Below are positions 43,286-50,878 of a stretch of DNA of 64,000 bases, piece after piece. The stretch lies in NCBI GenBank assembly GCA_030654175.1, contig JAURXZ010000001.1, positions 62,001-126,000 on the forward strand, written 5' to 3'. Numbering within the stretch: position 1 is the first letter of the stretch; every line of letters starts with the position of its first letter. The position numbers and the translations under genes are program-made. This DNA comes from Bacteroidia bacterium (GTDB lineage Bacteria; Bacteroidota; Bacteroidia; 2-12-FULL-35-15). The notes beneath the pieces are model-generated. The model had not been told where the DNA came from, ran no database searches, and worked only from the letters and a program-made list of their open reading frames with translations.

Positions 43286-43878
43286 GCCTCTGTTTCAGTA
43301 GAATTTGTTTCTGCTGTTTCTGTTTGCAAATCTTCTTTCTTATCTGCCTTCGCTAAAGCTCCGGCAGATAAGTCTTCAACTTGCTTGTTGTAAATGTTAG
43401 CATCATCCACTCCGATAGAGCGTAACCATTCTCCTACATTGAAACTTGGGCAGGCTTTTCCATGTGCGTTTGGAGCTTCGTTGTGTCCAAGCACTAAGAT
43501 TTTTGGATGACGTTTGATGGTGTATTTTACATACACTTCAAGCGCTTCCAATTGTTCTTTGGTTCTTGTGTCCTTCGGTTTTTTATTTTCCGTATCCATT
43601 CCACCTGCATACACGATATGACGGGAATTGCCGTTCAATCCTACAACACCGTTGCTGATTTCCCATTGATCCACAAAGTCGTCTGTGTTAAAAGGAATAA
43701 CGTTTACCAAGTCTCCATTGAGATAAATCATGTCAGCATATCCGGGACGGTTCCATCCACGTCCACCGAGATGAACAGGGTTTGTATGCCAGCGAATTAT
43801 ATCATCTTTTGTTACTGGTCTGCCTTCAGGTGTTGCTGTGCAATGAAGCACTAAGTAGTTTAATTTGTTGTTGTTCAT
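43282..43878 (-). CDS. N-acetylmuramoyl-L-alanine amidase (amidase_2 / T7-lysozyme type)
   Basis: Cuts the bond between muramic acid and the peptide stem. In 198 aa the Zn ligands are His12 (LVLHCTATPEGR), His132 (VLGHNEAP) and Cys143 (KACPSF, with Lys141), plus a Tyr in the GYADMIYLNG stretch. The C-terminus is a Glu/Thr-rich tail. No signal peptide. It is the third peptidoglycan hydrolase of the element and sits in the structural operon, so it may ride in the virion or act at lysis. Confidence 0.95.
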   Translation of the reverse strand: MNNNKLNYLVLHCTATPEGRPVTKDDIIRWHTNPVHLGGRGWNRPGYADMIYLNGDLVNVIPFNTDDFVDQWEISNGVVGLNGNSRHIVYAGGMDTENKKPKDTRTKEQLEALEVYVKYTIKRHPKILVLGHNEAPNAHGKACPSFNVGEWLRSIGVDDANIYNKQVEDLSAGALAKADKKEDLQTETAETNSTETEA

Positions 43879-43902
43879 GGCTATTGATTTTTAATTGTTG
43901 AT

Positions 43903-45825
43903 TTATTTATGATTTGTTGGGCTTAAAATTTCTCTGACCTCGAATTGGCGATACCATATCAGGATACTTACCGTATGCAGTCCCGGTAGCTTAAACCGCC
44001 AGTTCATTTTACCGTCAATGACGGTTCCGGCCAGCTCTGTAACTTCTGCAACATTCAGCTTGCTTTGAGGACTGGCGTACAATTCAAATGAGATGGGTTT
44101 ACTTTTTATTGAACCAGTAGGGGTGAACTTGTTTACACGAAAGCTGTTTAAACGTTCTAATCCGGTTACAACAAATTTTGCATGTTGAATAACTGCCGGA
44201 TTACTTTGCAGATCCTCCCGCATTTCAGCATAATCCGAATTAATGGAAATAGTGCTGCTTACTTGCAGATAACCAATAACATTAATAGTGTTATTGCTGG
44301 TATCGGAAACGTATATTGAATTATTGAAACTGTTGAAAGCTCCACCGATGTTTTGTTCACCGAAACTTAAACCATCAATTTTGCTATTGTCCGGACGAAT
44401 GATTGTGAAGGTATTGTCCTCACGGTTCTGCACGTATAAAAAGCCATTGTAAGAATCAAAAAAACTATTATATGGTTTGTTGCCTGTGACAATACTTCCA
44501 ACAATTGTATGCGTAAGCGAATTTATTTGATAGACAAAATTGTTATCGGTAGCTACTGCATACATACTGTTGTTAGCGGGATTGTATGTTACAGATACAG
44601 GGCGTTGACCAACTGCCGGAATTGTGGTTACAAGTGCATTGGTACTATCATAAACAGTAATGCTGTTCGCAAGTGAATTGGCGACATAGATGTCTCCGCT
44701 TATCGGATCAACTCCCACACCGATAGGATCCTGTCCGGTTGGAAGTGGAGAAATAAGAATTTCTGTTAAGGCTTCAGCATCAATAACACTTAAATTATCG
44801 CTGGCGAGGTTAGCCACATACACACGAAGGTTTACAGGATTAAAAGCAACTGCAACAGGTCGTATGCCCACAGGTATAGTAGCTGTTACGTTTAATGCTA
44901 AATCAATAATAGCAAGTGTATTTGCAACTGAGCAAACCACATACACAAAGCCGTATTTACTGCTTGTGTTTTTTGTGTTTACGGCAAGTGCCACCGGTGA
45001 TGTGAAACCTGGAAAGGTTGGTTGGAGTTGGATAACTTTCACTACCTGGTTACCGGAATCCAAAACGGTTATAGTGCCGCTTAATTGATTGGCAATATAT
45101 ACCAATTGATTTGCAGGATTAACTACAATGCCCTGCGGATGCACTCCGGTAGGGGTACTGATTTGTGCAACGATGGTGTGATCCTGAACATCCCCCGGAG
45201 CTGGAGGACTAACGCCAACGGATTGATTTGCACCCCACAATACTACTTCTTTTTCTTCGGTAGATTTGTTTTGAACAGTTACCTGTGCTTTAGGAAAGGC
45301 ACGGAATATATCTGAATAAGGATTAACGGAAAATGGAGTTACTTCACGAGGTTTCCATTTACTCATCATTGCTTTGTAAACTGCCTTGCTGAAATCTGTT
45401 GGAAAAGGTTTTTTCTTTTTCCTTTTTGCCGGATCATCATTCGACACATTTATAACACCTTGATGAGTTCCGAAGCGTTTTAAATCTTTCTCGTATTTTT
45501 CGTTGTATCGTTCATTAGTTGGCTTGGCTGGTCTTTTAAGTGGTAAAACTTCCTTGAAACGTTTGTTAGGAATTGCATCGTCCGCAACATCAATTACTTT
45601 GATGCGTGTTCCGAAACGTTTTAAATCTTTTTCGTAGCTCTCACTTTTTTTATCCAGGTTAAGTACTGTACGAAGGTTTTTATTTGCTTCTTCAAAAAAA
45701 GTATCTTCCGTTTCGCCATAGGTTTTGCTCACAAAGTTTTCCTCACCGGATTTTTTCTTTTCAGAAAAAATCTTTTTGAGGCTTTGCGCCAAACCGTTAA
45801 TACCTATGTTCCGACTACCTTTCAT
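43903..45825 (-). CDS. Capsid-fold paralogue with inserted YVTN beta-propeller (vertex/turret candidate)
   Basis: This 640-aa protein has three parts. Residues 60-125 contain a tandem repeat around YEKDLKRFGT. Residues 181-200 (TVQNKSTEEKEVVLWGAN) align without gaps with residues 80-97 of the putative capsid protein (TITNASGADAEAIIFGGN). Residues 530-571 (AEMREDLQSNPAVIQHAK) align with its residues 116-133 (NEVREESKANPFKIQGMK). Between these, about residues 212-522, lies a seven-blade-like YVTN propeller (repeats such as NLRVYVANLASDNLSVIDA). The propeller is thus inserted into a capsid-like beta-sandwich. Likely a turret or receptor-binding capsomer. Start by a 1-nt overlap with the 45825-46622 gene. 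Confidence 0.85.
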   Translation of the reverse strand: MKGSRNIGINGLAQSLKKIFSEKKKSGEENFVSKTYGETEDTFFEEANKNLRTVLNLDKKSESYEKDLKRFGTRIKVIDVADDAIPNKRFKEVLPLKRPAKPTNERYNEKYEKDLKRFGTHQGVINVSNDDPAKRKKKKPFPTDFSKAVYKAMMSKWKPREVTPFSVNPYSDIFRAFPKAQVTVQNKSTEEKEVVLWGANQSVGVSPPAPGDVQDHTIVAQISTPTGVHPQGIVVNPANQLVYIANQLSGTITVLDSGNQVVKVIQLQPTFPGFTSPVALAVNTKNTSSKYGFVYVVCSVANTLAIIDLALNVTATIPVGIRPVAVAFNPVNLRVYVANLASDNLSVIDAEALTEILISPLPTGQDPIGVGVDPISGDIYVANSLANSITVYDSTNALVTTIPAVGQRPVSVTYNPANNSMYAVATDNNFVYQINSLTHTIVGSIVTGNKPYNSFFDSYNGFLYVQNREDNTFTIIRPDNSKIDGLSFGEQNIGGAFNSFNNSIYVSDTSNNTINVIGYLQVSSTISINSDYAEMREDLQSNPAVIQHAKFVVTGLERLNSFRVNKFTPTGSIKSKPISFELYASPQSKLNVAEVTELAGTVIDGKMNWRFKLPGLHTVSILIWYRQFEVREILSPTNHK

Positions 45826-46622
45826 TAATTGGTTTGCATTTTTAAGTTTTCTCTGCCTGAATAATTGTCAATGAAATTCACAATGTCTTTCACCCGGTCT
45901 CTGTGTCCTTTTCCCACTGATTCAGGATGAGAGGTAAATATTTTTGTAGTGGCATAAACCGCTTCTGTTCTTGGAAATCCTAAATCCAAATAGAGGCGAA
46001 GCCCGTGCAGGTCGGCTGGTTTTTCCAGTCGTGTTGGAATCTGAAAATGATAGCGTTCATGGAATAGTACAACTACTCTTACCGGAATGGTATATTGAGC
46101 GAATGTCGATTGCGCTACTTGTATCCGTCCTGATTTGCGGTTGGTACGTGCTGGAGTTACCAGTGGGTTTCCTTCATCATCTTCGATAACAGGCATGTAT
46201 TGGATAAGAAAATCCCCATCCTTGCTGTCATACACTCCGGTAGGCATATAGCCTGCTTTCACGGCAAAGTCCTGTGCGAAATCAATGAAACGGTGCATTT
46301 CCGGTTCTGCCCAAATGCTTTTCGGTTCTATTTTCTCCAGTTCAAATTTCTCAATCCGAAAATTTCCATCATCACCATACGATTTATCGTACAATTCAAC
46401 CATGAGTTGATCGGGTGAAAGTGGAAAGGGAAGGGTGAACTCTTTGTAACCGGGATTTTTACCTTTGAACAAATCCTCTGTAAAAGGAACACGTCTGCGG
46501 ATATAATCGGTATTGGGTTTGGTAGCATCATAGCATTTTACGCCCAAAGCGCAAGGCTCAAAGGCACGTATGCCGACCTTTACTTTAAAGCGTTGTTGCT
46601 GAGATGGAATTGGTATGACCAT
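45825..46622 (-). CDS. HExxH-containing protein in virion cluster, putative zincin
   Basis: The 265-aa protein has a beta-rich N-terminal half and then VVVLFHERYHFQIPTRLEKP followed by ADLHGLRLYLDLGFPRTEA. HERYH matches the zinc-protease HExxH motif, and Glu/Asp residues 10-15 further on could supply a third ligand (E-x-x-A-D as in M48-like zincins). A capsid-maturation or entry protease, or a structural descendant, is possible. It has no signal or membrane span. The gene overlaps the propeller gene (TAATG). Confidence 0.6.
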   Translation of the reverse strand: MVIPIPSQQQRFKVKVGIRAFEPCALGVKCYDATKPNTDYIRRRVPFTEDLFKGKNPGYKEFTLPFPLSPDQLMVELYDKSYGDDGNFRIEKFELEKIEPKSIWAEPEMHRFIDFAQDFAVKAGYMPTGVYDSKDGDFLIQYMPVIEDDEGNPLVTPARTNRKSGRIQVAQSTFAQYTIPVRVVVLFHERYHFQIPTRLEKPADLHGLRLYLDLGFPRTEAVYATTKIFTSHPESVGKGHRDRVKDIVNFIDNYSGRENLKMQTN

Positions 46623-46627
46623 GTTAT

Positions 46628-47149
46628 TTATGCTGCTGCTTGTAAAACTGGTTCCGCTACAACCGGAGCTGGAGCAGGTGTTTGTATTTGTTGCTGAGCC
46701 TGTGCCTGTACGTTTTTATTTTTCATCATGCGGGACAATCCGTAAAGCCCTGCAAGAACAAGGAGCGCACCGCCTGCATAAACTGCTATCGGAGGAAGTC
46801 CCATAATTGTTTTTTCAGCTTTTGGATCTCCTTCACCTGATCCTCCAACATTCATTTCGTAATCGGAAGGCTCACTACTCTTAAAGTATTTCATCACGTT
46901 CTGAATAGTACTTTGAGCGCCTTCAATACCTCCGGCTTTATCCAACAGGTCTTTTGCTTTTTGACCGAGATGTTTCTTTTTATATCCTTCAGCTTCGGAA
47001 ACCGTTTTATCGGCTTTGTCGGCTTCTGATTTTTTTTGTTGGGCTGCTGCTTTTTTTGCTTTGCGTTTCGCTTTCAGCTTATCAAGAAAGTTGTCATAAT
47101 CACTTTCATAAAGCTGCATGATGCGTTGTGCTTTTTCGGCTCTTATCAT
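46628..47149 (-). CDS. Coiled-coil protein with C-terminal membrane span
   Basis: The 173-aa protein has a short motif (SDYDNFLDKLKAKRKAKK), a Lys/Ala-rich helix, a low-complexity linker and a C-terminal membrane helix (IAVYAGGALLVLAGLYGLSR), then Pro/Ala-rich end. The N-terminal motif resembles YDSLFKR of other proteins here. Likely a tail-anchored virion membrane protein; no family name. Confidence 0.75.
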   Translation of the reverse strand: MIRAEKAQRIMQLYESDYDNFLDKLKAKRKAKKAAAQQKKSEADKADKTVSEAEGYKKKHLGQKAKDLLDKAGGIEGAQSTIQNVMKYFKSSEPSDYEMNVGGSGEGDPKAEKTIMGLPPIAVYAGGALLVLAGLYGLSRMMKNKNVQAQAQQQIQTPAPAPVVAEPVLQAAA

Positions 47150-47160
47150 TGCTTATGGTT

Positions 47161-47388
47161 TTAAAGGATGTAAAGTAATTTGAGGGTTGAGCCGTTGACT
47201 ACATAAGGCAATGCTTTGTACCCTTTGCCAACAAATGAGTAGCTCTTAGCTTCTCCGGGAGGCAGAGATACTCCATTAAAAGTGGCTATACTGGCTCCGG
47301 TGTTTTTCACCGAAACAAACAAAGCTCCTTGTGGGGTTGCTCCATCAACTGTTACTTCCTGTTCAATTGGATCTGCTAAAATGTCCAT
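47161..47388 (-). CDS. 75-aa beta-rich protein, possible minor capsid/cement protein
   Basis: The sequence alternates hydrophobic and polar residues (GALFVSVKNTGASIATFNGV, then SLPPGEAKSYSFVG) as in a small beta-sandwich or barrel; it lacks charged helices and membrane spans. Its NTGASIATFNG resembles the turns in the capsid-like proteins. Located between tail-anchored membrane genes. Minor capsid or cement is inferred from composition and place. Confidence 0.65.
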   Translation of the reverse strand: MDILADPIEQEVTVDGATPQGALFVSVKNTGASIATFNGVSLPPGEAKSYSFVGKGYKALPYVVNGSTLKLLYIL

Positions 47389-47424
47389 GTGTTTTATTTT
47401 TTACCGTCAGAGACGGAGTTTAAT

Positions 47425-47991
47425 TTATGCTGCGACTTTCATTGGTTGTAGTTCCGAAATAGGTCTCTTGCCTCCCTTGACAACTGCAATTCCGGCCAAC
47501 AAAAGGGCAATGCCGAGAAAAGCAAAACCTACCATTGGCCCGAAACCAGCTTCTTTAGGCTTTGCATTTTTGTCAAGCTCTTTTGCTTCCAGTTTTGCTG
47601 CCTCTGTTCCCGGTGCTGCTGATTCACTTCCAGGAGTACCTCCTTCGGATTTATCCTGCATAGCTGCTACGCCTGCCATAGCTATCTTTTTTTCTTCGCT
47701 TGTTGAAGATTCAGACGTATCACCTGGTTCCTTCTTCGCAGACGGACTGGTAGTACCTGGGGCATTTTTCTTTTTGTTTTTGTCGAACAAGCCAAAATTC
47801 CCAAGTATCGGAAGTCTGCGTTTTCCTCCCGATGCAGAATCCTGTTTCTGCTGTTTTTTGTCAGCTCGTTTCTCTTTTCTTTCAGTACGCTTTTGTTGAC
47901 GTTCTTCTTTTGTTTTGCGTTTGAACAGATAATCATAACTATCTTCTTCGTATCCGTCATAATCGCTGTTAAATGTTTCTCCGATAATCAT
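47425..47991 (-). CDS. Tail-anchored virion-like protein with YDYLFKR motif
   Basis: The 188-aa protein starts MIIGETFNSDYDGYEEDSYD, then YLFKRKTKEERQQ, followed by a Lys/Arg/Glu-rich helix, a Pro/Ser/Thr linker and a C-terminal membrane helix (MVGFAFLGIALLLAGIAVVK). The plan matches the 48019 protein closely. The leader (CAAAGCC before ATG, with CACTAACAATTAA upstream) is that of the capsid gene. Probably an abundant virion membrane protein. Confidence 0.75.
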   Translation of the reverse strand: MIIGETFNSDYDGYEEDSYDYLFKRKTKEERQQKRTERKEKRADKKQQKQDSASGGKRRLPILGNFGLFDKNKKKNAPGTTSPSAKKEPGDTSESSTSEEKKIAMAGVAAMQDKSEGGTPGSESAAPGTEAAKLEAKELDKNAKPKEAGFGPMVGFAFLGIALLLAGIAVVKGGKRPISELQPMKVAA

Positions 47992-48018
47992 GGCTTTGTT
48001 TTTTTTAATTGTTAGTGA

Positions 48019-48465
48019 TTAAACTGCTTTTGCAAATACCGGAGCGGCTACCGGAGCTTGTTTTTTATTCATCATTACATAGCCTATGCCTGCAATGAAT
48101 ATTACTCCTACCACCGCAGCGACTATCATCATAGAGTTATCGCCTCCGGCTGGAGGTGGTCCGGGAGGCATTGGTGCGCCTGCTTGACTAAGCAGGGAAA
48201 GTTGACCTTTCTTCTCATCGATTTGCGTTTGCTTCAGCTCGTTTTTCAGCCTTTTCTTTTCGCTGTTTAGTTCACGCTTTTCCTGTCTTTCGGATTTTCT
48301 TTCTTCCTTTCGTGACCTTCTATCCGCTTTTTTTTCCTGCCTTTCTTCTTTTTTTTCTGCTCGTTTCTCCCTGAATCTTTTGAAAAGGCTGTCGTATGCT
48401 TCATCGTCATAACCAGCGTAGATGGATTGACGGGTGAGACCGAAATTGTTTTTTTGTAAAATCAT
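48019..48465 (-). CDS. Tail-anchored virion-like protein with YDSLFKR motif
   Basis: The 148-aa protein begins MILQKNNFGLTRQSIYAGYD, then DEAYDSLFKRFREKR, a charged Arg/Lys/Glu helix, a Pro/Gly linker (APMPPGPPPAGG) and a C-terminal membrane helix (NSMMIVAAVVGVIFIAGIGY). The N-terminal motif is shared with the 47425 and other proteins in the cluster. The basic helix could contact viral DNA under the membrane (inferred). Confidence 0.75.
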   Translation of the reverse strand: MILQKNNFGLTRQSIYAGYDDEAYDSLFKRFREKRAEKKEERQEKKADRRSRKEERKSERQEKRELNSEKKRLKNELKQTQIDEKKGQLSLLSQAGAPMPPGPPPAGGDNSMMIVAAVVGVIFIAGIGYVMMNKKQAPVAAPVFAKAV

Positions 48466-48477
48466 CGTATTAGGCTT

Positions 48478-49095
48478 TTAATGGTATTGGTTGTTGTTGT
48501 TTCTTTGAGAAAAGGCCATTGCTGCTACCGCTAAACCAAGCACAACAAAAAGAGCAATGAGCATATACATTTTGTTTTTGCCTTTGCCTTGTTCATTGGC
48601 TGCCAGTTGCGACTTGTAAGCATATATTCCCTGAAGCGTTTTTGCAGATGCTTCTTCTCTTGCCCTTTTTCCAGAACCAATAGAACCAGCAATTCCTCCA
48701 ACTGCATTGGCTATTCCTGCCCACAAACCACCGCCTCCGCCACCGGAAGATGCCCCGCTTTCTTCACCACCCGAATCACCTCCTTTGTTAAACAGGGATT
48801 TAAAATCAAAGCTGTCGTAGCTGCTTTCAAGTGTGCAATCCAGTATGATTCTTGCCAGGTCATTGTTAAACTCATTGTTACATTCACCAATAGCGGAAAG
48901 TAATTTTTCGGTAAGCTCTTTATCTGTTGACTTTGCAGAAAGTTCAATACTGTATTCTTCCAATAGCTCTTGAAGGGCTTTAGGGTTATCGGCAATGATG
49001 ATCCCGATAATCTGAAGCAGAGCTTTTGATTTCTCATTGAGCATTGCTTCCCGCTCTTTTGGTTTTACTTTTTCGTTATTGATTATTCTTACCAT
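48478..49095 (-). CDS. Membrane protein with helical N-terminus and Gly-rich loop
   Basis: The 205-aa protein has a helical N-terminal domain (ALLQIIGIIIADNPKALQEL, ELTEKLLSAIGECNNEFNND), the segment ESSYDSFDFKSLFNKGGDSG, a Gly/Ser-rich stretch with a hydrophobic Gly/Ala motif (GLWAGIANAVGGIAGSIGSG), then a C-terminal membrane helix (MYMLIALFVVLGLAVAAMAF). The Gly/Ala part may insert into a membrane. Same motif family as its neighbours. Confidence 0.75.
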   Translation of the reverse strand: MVRIINNEKVKPKEREAMLNEKSKALLQIIGIIIADNPKALQELLEEYSIELSAKSTDKELTEKLLSAIGECNNEFNNDLARIILDCTLESSYDSFDFKSLFNKGGDSGGEESGASSGGGGGGLWAGIANAVGGIAGSIGSGKRAREEASAKTLQGIYAYKSQLAANEQGKGKNKMYMLIALFVVLGLAVAAMAFSQRNNNNQYH

Positions 49096-49098
49096 TGG

Positions 49099-49632
49099 TT
49101 AGGAAATTTTTGCAATGACAACTCCGGCAAGAAAGAACAGCCCGAATTTTAACCACAGGCTTTGTGTATTTTCGTCATTTTTCTTTTCCAGTTTTTCAGA
49201 TTGTTTCTTTCTGCGTTTGAGTTCATCCCACACGGTTTCCACTTCAGCCATCAATGTTTTGTCCTCCGGTTGCTCTTTGGATTTTTTCTTGGTGTCTTCG
49301 TAAAGCTGTGTGAGGTCATTCACGGAAAGCTCTGATAGCTGATCCAGTAATTCTTTTGTTTCTCCGGAATAGGAACTATGGCAACCACAATAGTTGCTTT
49401 CATCGCTTCGATGGCCTGATACTTCCAATATCAATTTTCTTTCAGGATGAATGGCTATTAATTCTTTGATAACCGGCTCTCCCTTTTTTTTCACCAGGAG
49501 CTTAACAGCTTTCACCAGTTCATCTACTTTCTTTGGTGGCTCATATCCGTACTTCTCAACTATTTTAGCTGCTTCTGTCGGCTTTTGGAGTACGATGTAG
49601 TCTATCCTGTTTTGTGCTTTTCCTTTACACAT
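49099..49632 (-). CDS. 177-aa helical protein with C-terminal membrane span
   Basis: The helical charged protein has a region with Cys and His (HRSDESNYCGCHSSYSGETK) that could bind a metal, then Lys/Glu helices and a C-terminal membrane segment (FGLFFLAGVVIAKIS). It is the first gene after the capsid gene and its terminators. Function unknown; a virion membrane protein is likely by position. Confidence 0.72.
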   Translation of the reverse strand: MCKGKAQNRIDYIVLQKPTEAAKIVEKYGYEPPKKVDELVKAVKLLVKKKGEPVIKELIAIHPERKLILEVSGHRSDESNYCGCHSSYSGETKELLDQLSELSVNDLTQLYEDTKKKSKEQPEDKTLMAEVETVWDELKRRKKQSEKLEKKNDENTQSLWLKFGLFFLAGVVIAKIS

Positions 49633-49672
49633 GGTTTACTGTTTTAAATAATTTGGACTGTGTTGGATCATT

Positions 49673-49691
49673 AAACACGCTTTGCGTGTTT
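49673..49691. repeat. Perfect 8-bp hairpin behind the capsid gene
   Basis: AAACACGC (49673-49680) and GCGTGTTT (49684-49691) with a TTT loop, in tandem with the terminator at 49696-49735. On the minus strand it follows that terminator and could act as a 3' RNA-stabilising hairpin or second terminator. Confidence 0.6.
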
Positions 49692-49695
49692 GTTA

Positions 49696-49735
49696 AAAAA
49701 GCCAAAGCTGAGAGGGTTTCCCGCTTTGGCTTTTT
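49696..49735 (-). terminator. Strong hairpin terminator behind the capsid gene
   Basis: AAAAAGCCAAAGC (49696-49708) pairs with GCTTTGGCTTTTT (49723-49735) over 13 bp. On the minus strand it lies 26 nt after the capsid stop and ends with a T-run, and it could work in both directions. It would partly separate strong expression of the capsid gene from the downstream minor-protein genes. Confidence 0.8.
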
Positions 49736-49761
49736 ATGATAACCCTTAGCTGAAAGTCAGC

Positions 49762-50616
49762 TTATCTGCGTTTTTTTAACAGTCTTCTGTTTGGCATTGG
49801 CCTTCCTCCACCCACAGGTCTGCGAATGATTTTGCGGACCATTTTTTTAGGTTTTGGTTTTACACCAAACACTTGTGCTGGTTTTTGTTTCGCAAGGTCA
49901 ATTTGCGGTAAACCTGTTGGGCGAGGTGCTGTGGAAATTTCCGCAACATTTTGTCCAGACAATACATTACCCATATCAACACGAGCTTTGATGGTGAAGG
50001 TGAGCGTGGTTTTTATACCTGCTTTTTGGAAGAAGCGGATGCTGTCTTGTCCAGTCACATCCATTTCAAATGCGCTATCATCGATCAAATTAGGATTAGT
50101 ATTTTGCGGTGATGTAGCATTTCTTGGTTGATAAGGATGAGAGTTGAAGCTACCAGCTGCTGATTTACGCAGGATTTTCCACACGTTATCAAATTGCAAT
50201 GCATCCGAAACGGACATTTTCATCCCCTGGATTTTGAAAGGATTCGCTTTGCTTTCCTCTCTTACTTCATTGTGAGAGCTTTCCTGCACAACTACTAATA
50301 CACCTGCTGGTTGAGCAGCACCTTCATTTCCACCGAAAATGATTGCTTCCGCATCAGCTCCGCTGGCATTGGTAATAGTAATGGTGAGGGTACGGTCATT
50401 CGGATTGATTTTTCCGATAGAGTTTTGAGCGTAGCTATCGTATGAATCATCATCGTAGCTATCATCTTCGCCTATGTACTCTACTTCCTCATAACTGTCT
50501 TCGTCATAAGAATCCTGACCTTCCAGTCCGGTATCGAAATTATCGTCATCATAATCATCGTAACGGTCTTCGGCCTCTTGCTCATACTTGCGAATTTCTT
50601 CGTTATATTTATTCAT
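49762..50616 (-). CDS. Candidate major capsid protein (beta-sandwich with acidic N-terminal arm)
   Basis: The 284-aa protein has an acidic Tyr/Asp-rich arm (residues 1-65, DDSYDDDSYDSY), one beta-rich domain of about 150 residues (RTLTITITNASGADAEAIIF, GVLVVVQESS, KAGIKTTLTFTIKARVDM) and a basic C-terminal tail (VKPKPKKMVRKIIRRP, NRRLLKKRR). Its domain is homologous to the two halves flanking the propeller in the 43903 protein. It stands alone between strong terminators and a dedicated leader, as capsid genes often do. One domain of this size would suit a single jelly-roll capsomer. The call is inferred; no named family was recognised. Confidence 0.65.
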   Translation of the reverse strand: MNKYNEEIRKYEQEAEDRYDDYDDDNFDTGLEGQDSYDEDSYEEVEYIGEDDSYDDDSYDSYAQNSIGKINPNDRTLTITITNASGADAEAIIFGGNEGAAQPAGVLVVVQESSHNEVREESKANPFKIQGMKMSVSDALQFDNVWKILRKSAAGSFNSHPYQPRNATSPQNTNPNLIDDSAFEMDVTGQDSIRFFQKAGIKTTLTFTIKARVDMGNVLSGQNVAEISTAPRPTGLPQIDLAKQKPAQVFGVKPKPKKMVRKIIRRPVGGGRPMPNRRLLKKRR

Positions 50617-50643
50617 GGCTTTGAATGTTAATTGTTAGTAATT
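50617..50643 (-). promoter_or_regulatory. Leader element of the capsid gene
   Basis: On the minus strand the leader reads AATTACTAACAATTAA, 11 nt, then ends with CAAAGCC before the ATG. The 47991 gene has the same 16-mer with one change (48005-48020) and the same CAAAGCC (47992-47998). CAAA[A]GCC also precedes the starts at 50878 and 63716. It may be a translational enhancer or late-expression signal, in a phylum that does not use Shine-Dalgarno pairing. Confidence 0.5.
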
Positions 50644-50692
50644 GATTTTTTTCATTGTAATCTTTCGCAAGGCTTTTAATGCACATCAAGCC

Positions 50693-50878
50693 TTACTTTT
50701 TCGCAGCATCTTTTTCTTTGTCAGCTGCTTTTTTCTCCTTCGATTTGTTCATAGCTGGTATAATGAGCGTTTGAGCTACAATTACGGCAGCAAGGCAACC
50801 TACGAATGCTGTTACCAGCGTTACACCTGCGGTGATGCCTACTTCTTTCCAGTCTATTTTTGAAACTTCGTTTGTCAT
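50693..50878 (-). CDS. 61-aa membrane protein preceding the capsid gene
   Basis: MTNEVSKIDWKEVGITAGVT leads into a hydrophobic span (LVTAFVGCLAAVIVAQTLII) and a Lys-rich tail (NKSKEKKAADKEKDAAKK). It starts the visible structural operon; its leader carries the CAAAAGCC-ATG element. Likely a small virion membrane protein. Confidence 0.75.
   Translation of the reverse strand: MTNEVSKIDWKEVGITAGVTLVTAFVGCLAAVIVAQTLIIPAMNKSKEKKAADKEKDAAKK

Noticed and set aside
35679-50878. Tailed phage (fibre repeats and lysis genes)
   Set aside because: No terminase, portal, head-tail connector, tape-measure, sheath or baseplate protein could be seen, while many one-span proteins and a HerA-like ATPase point to a tailless membrane virus. 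Genes beyond the window could still change this.
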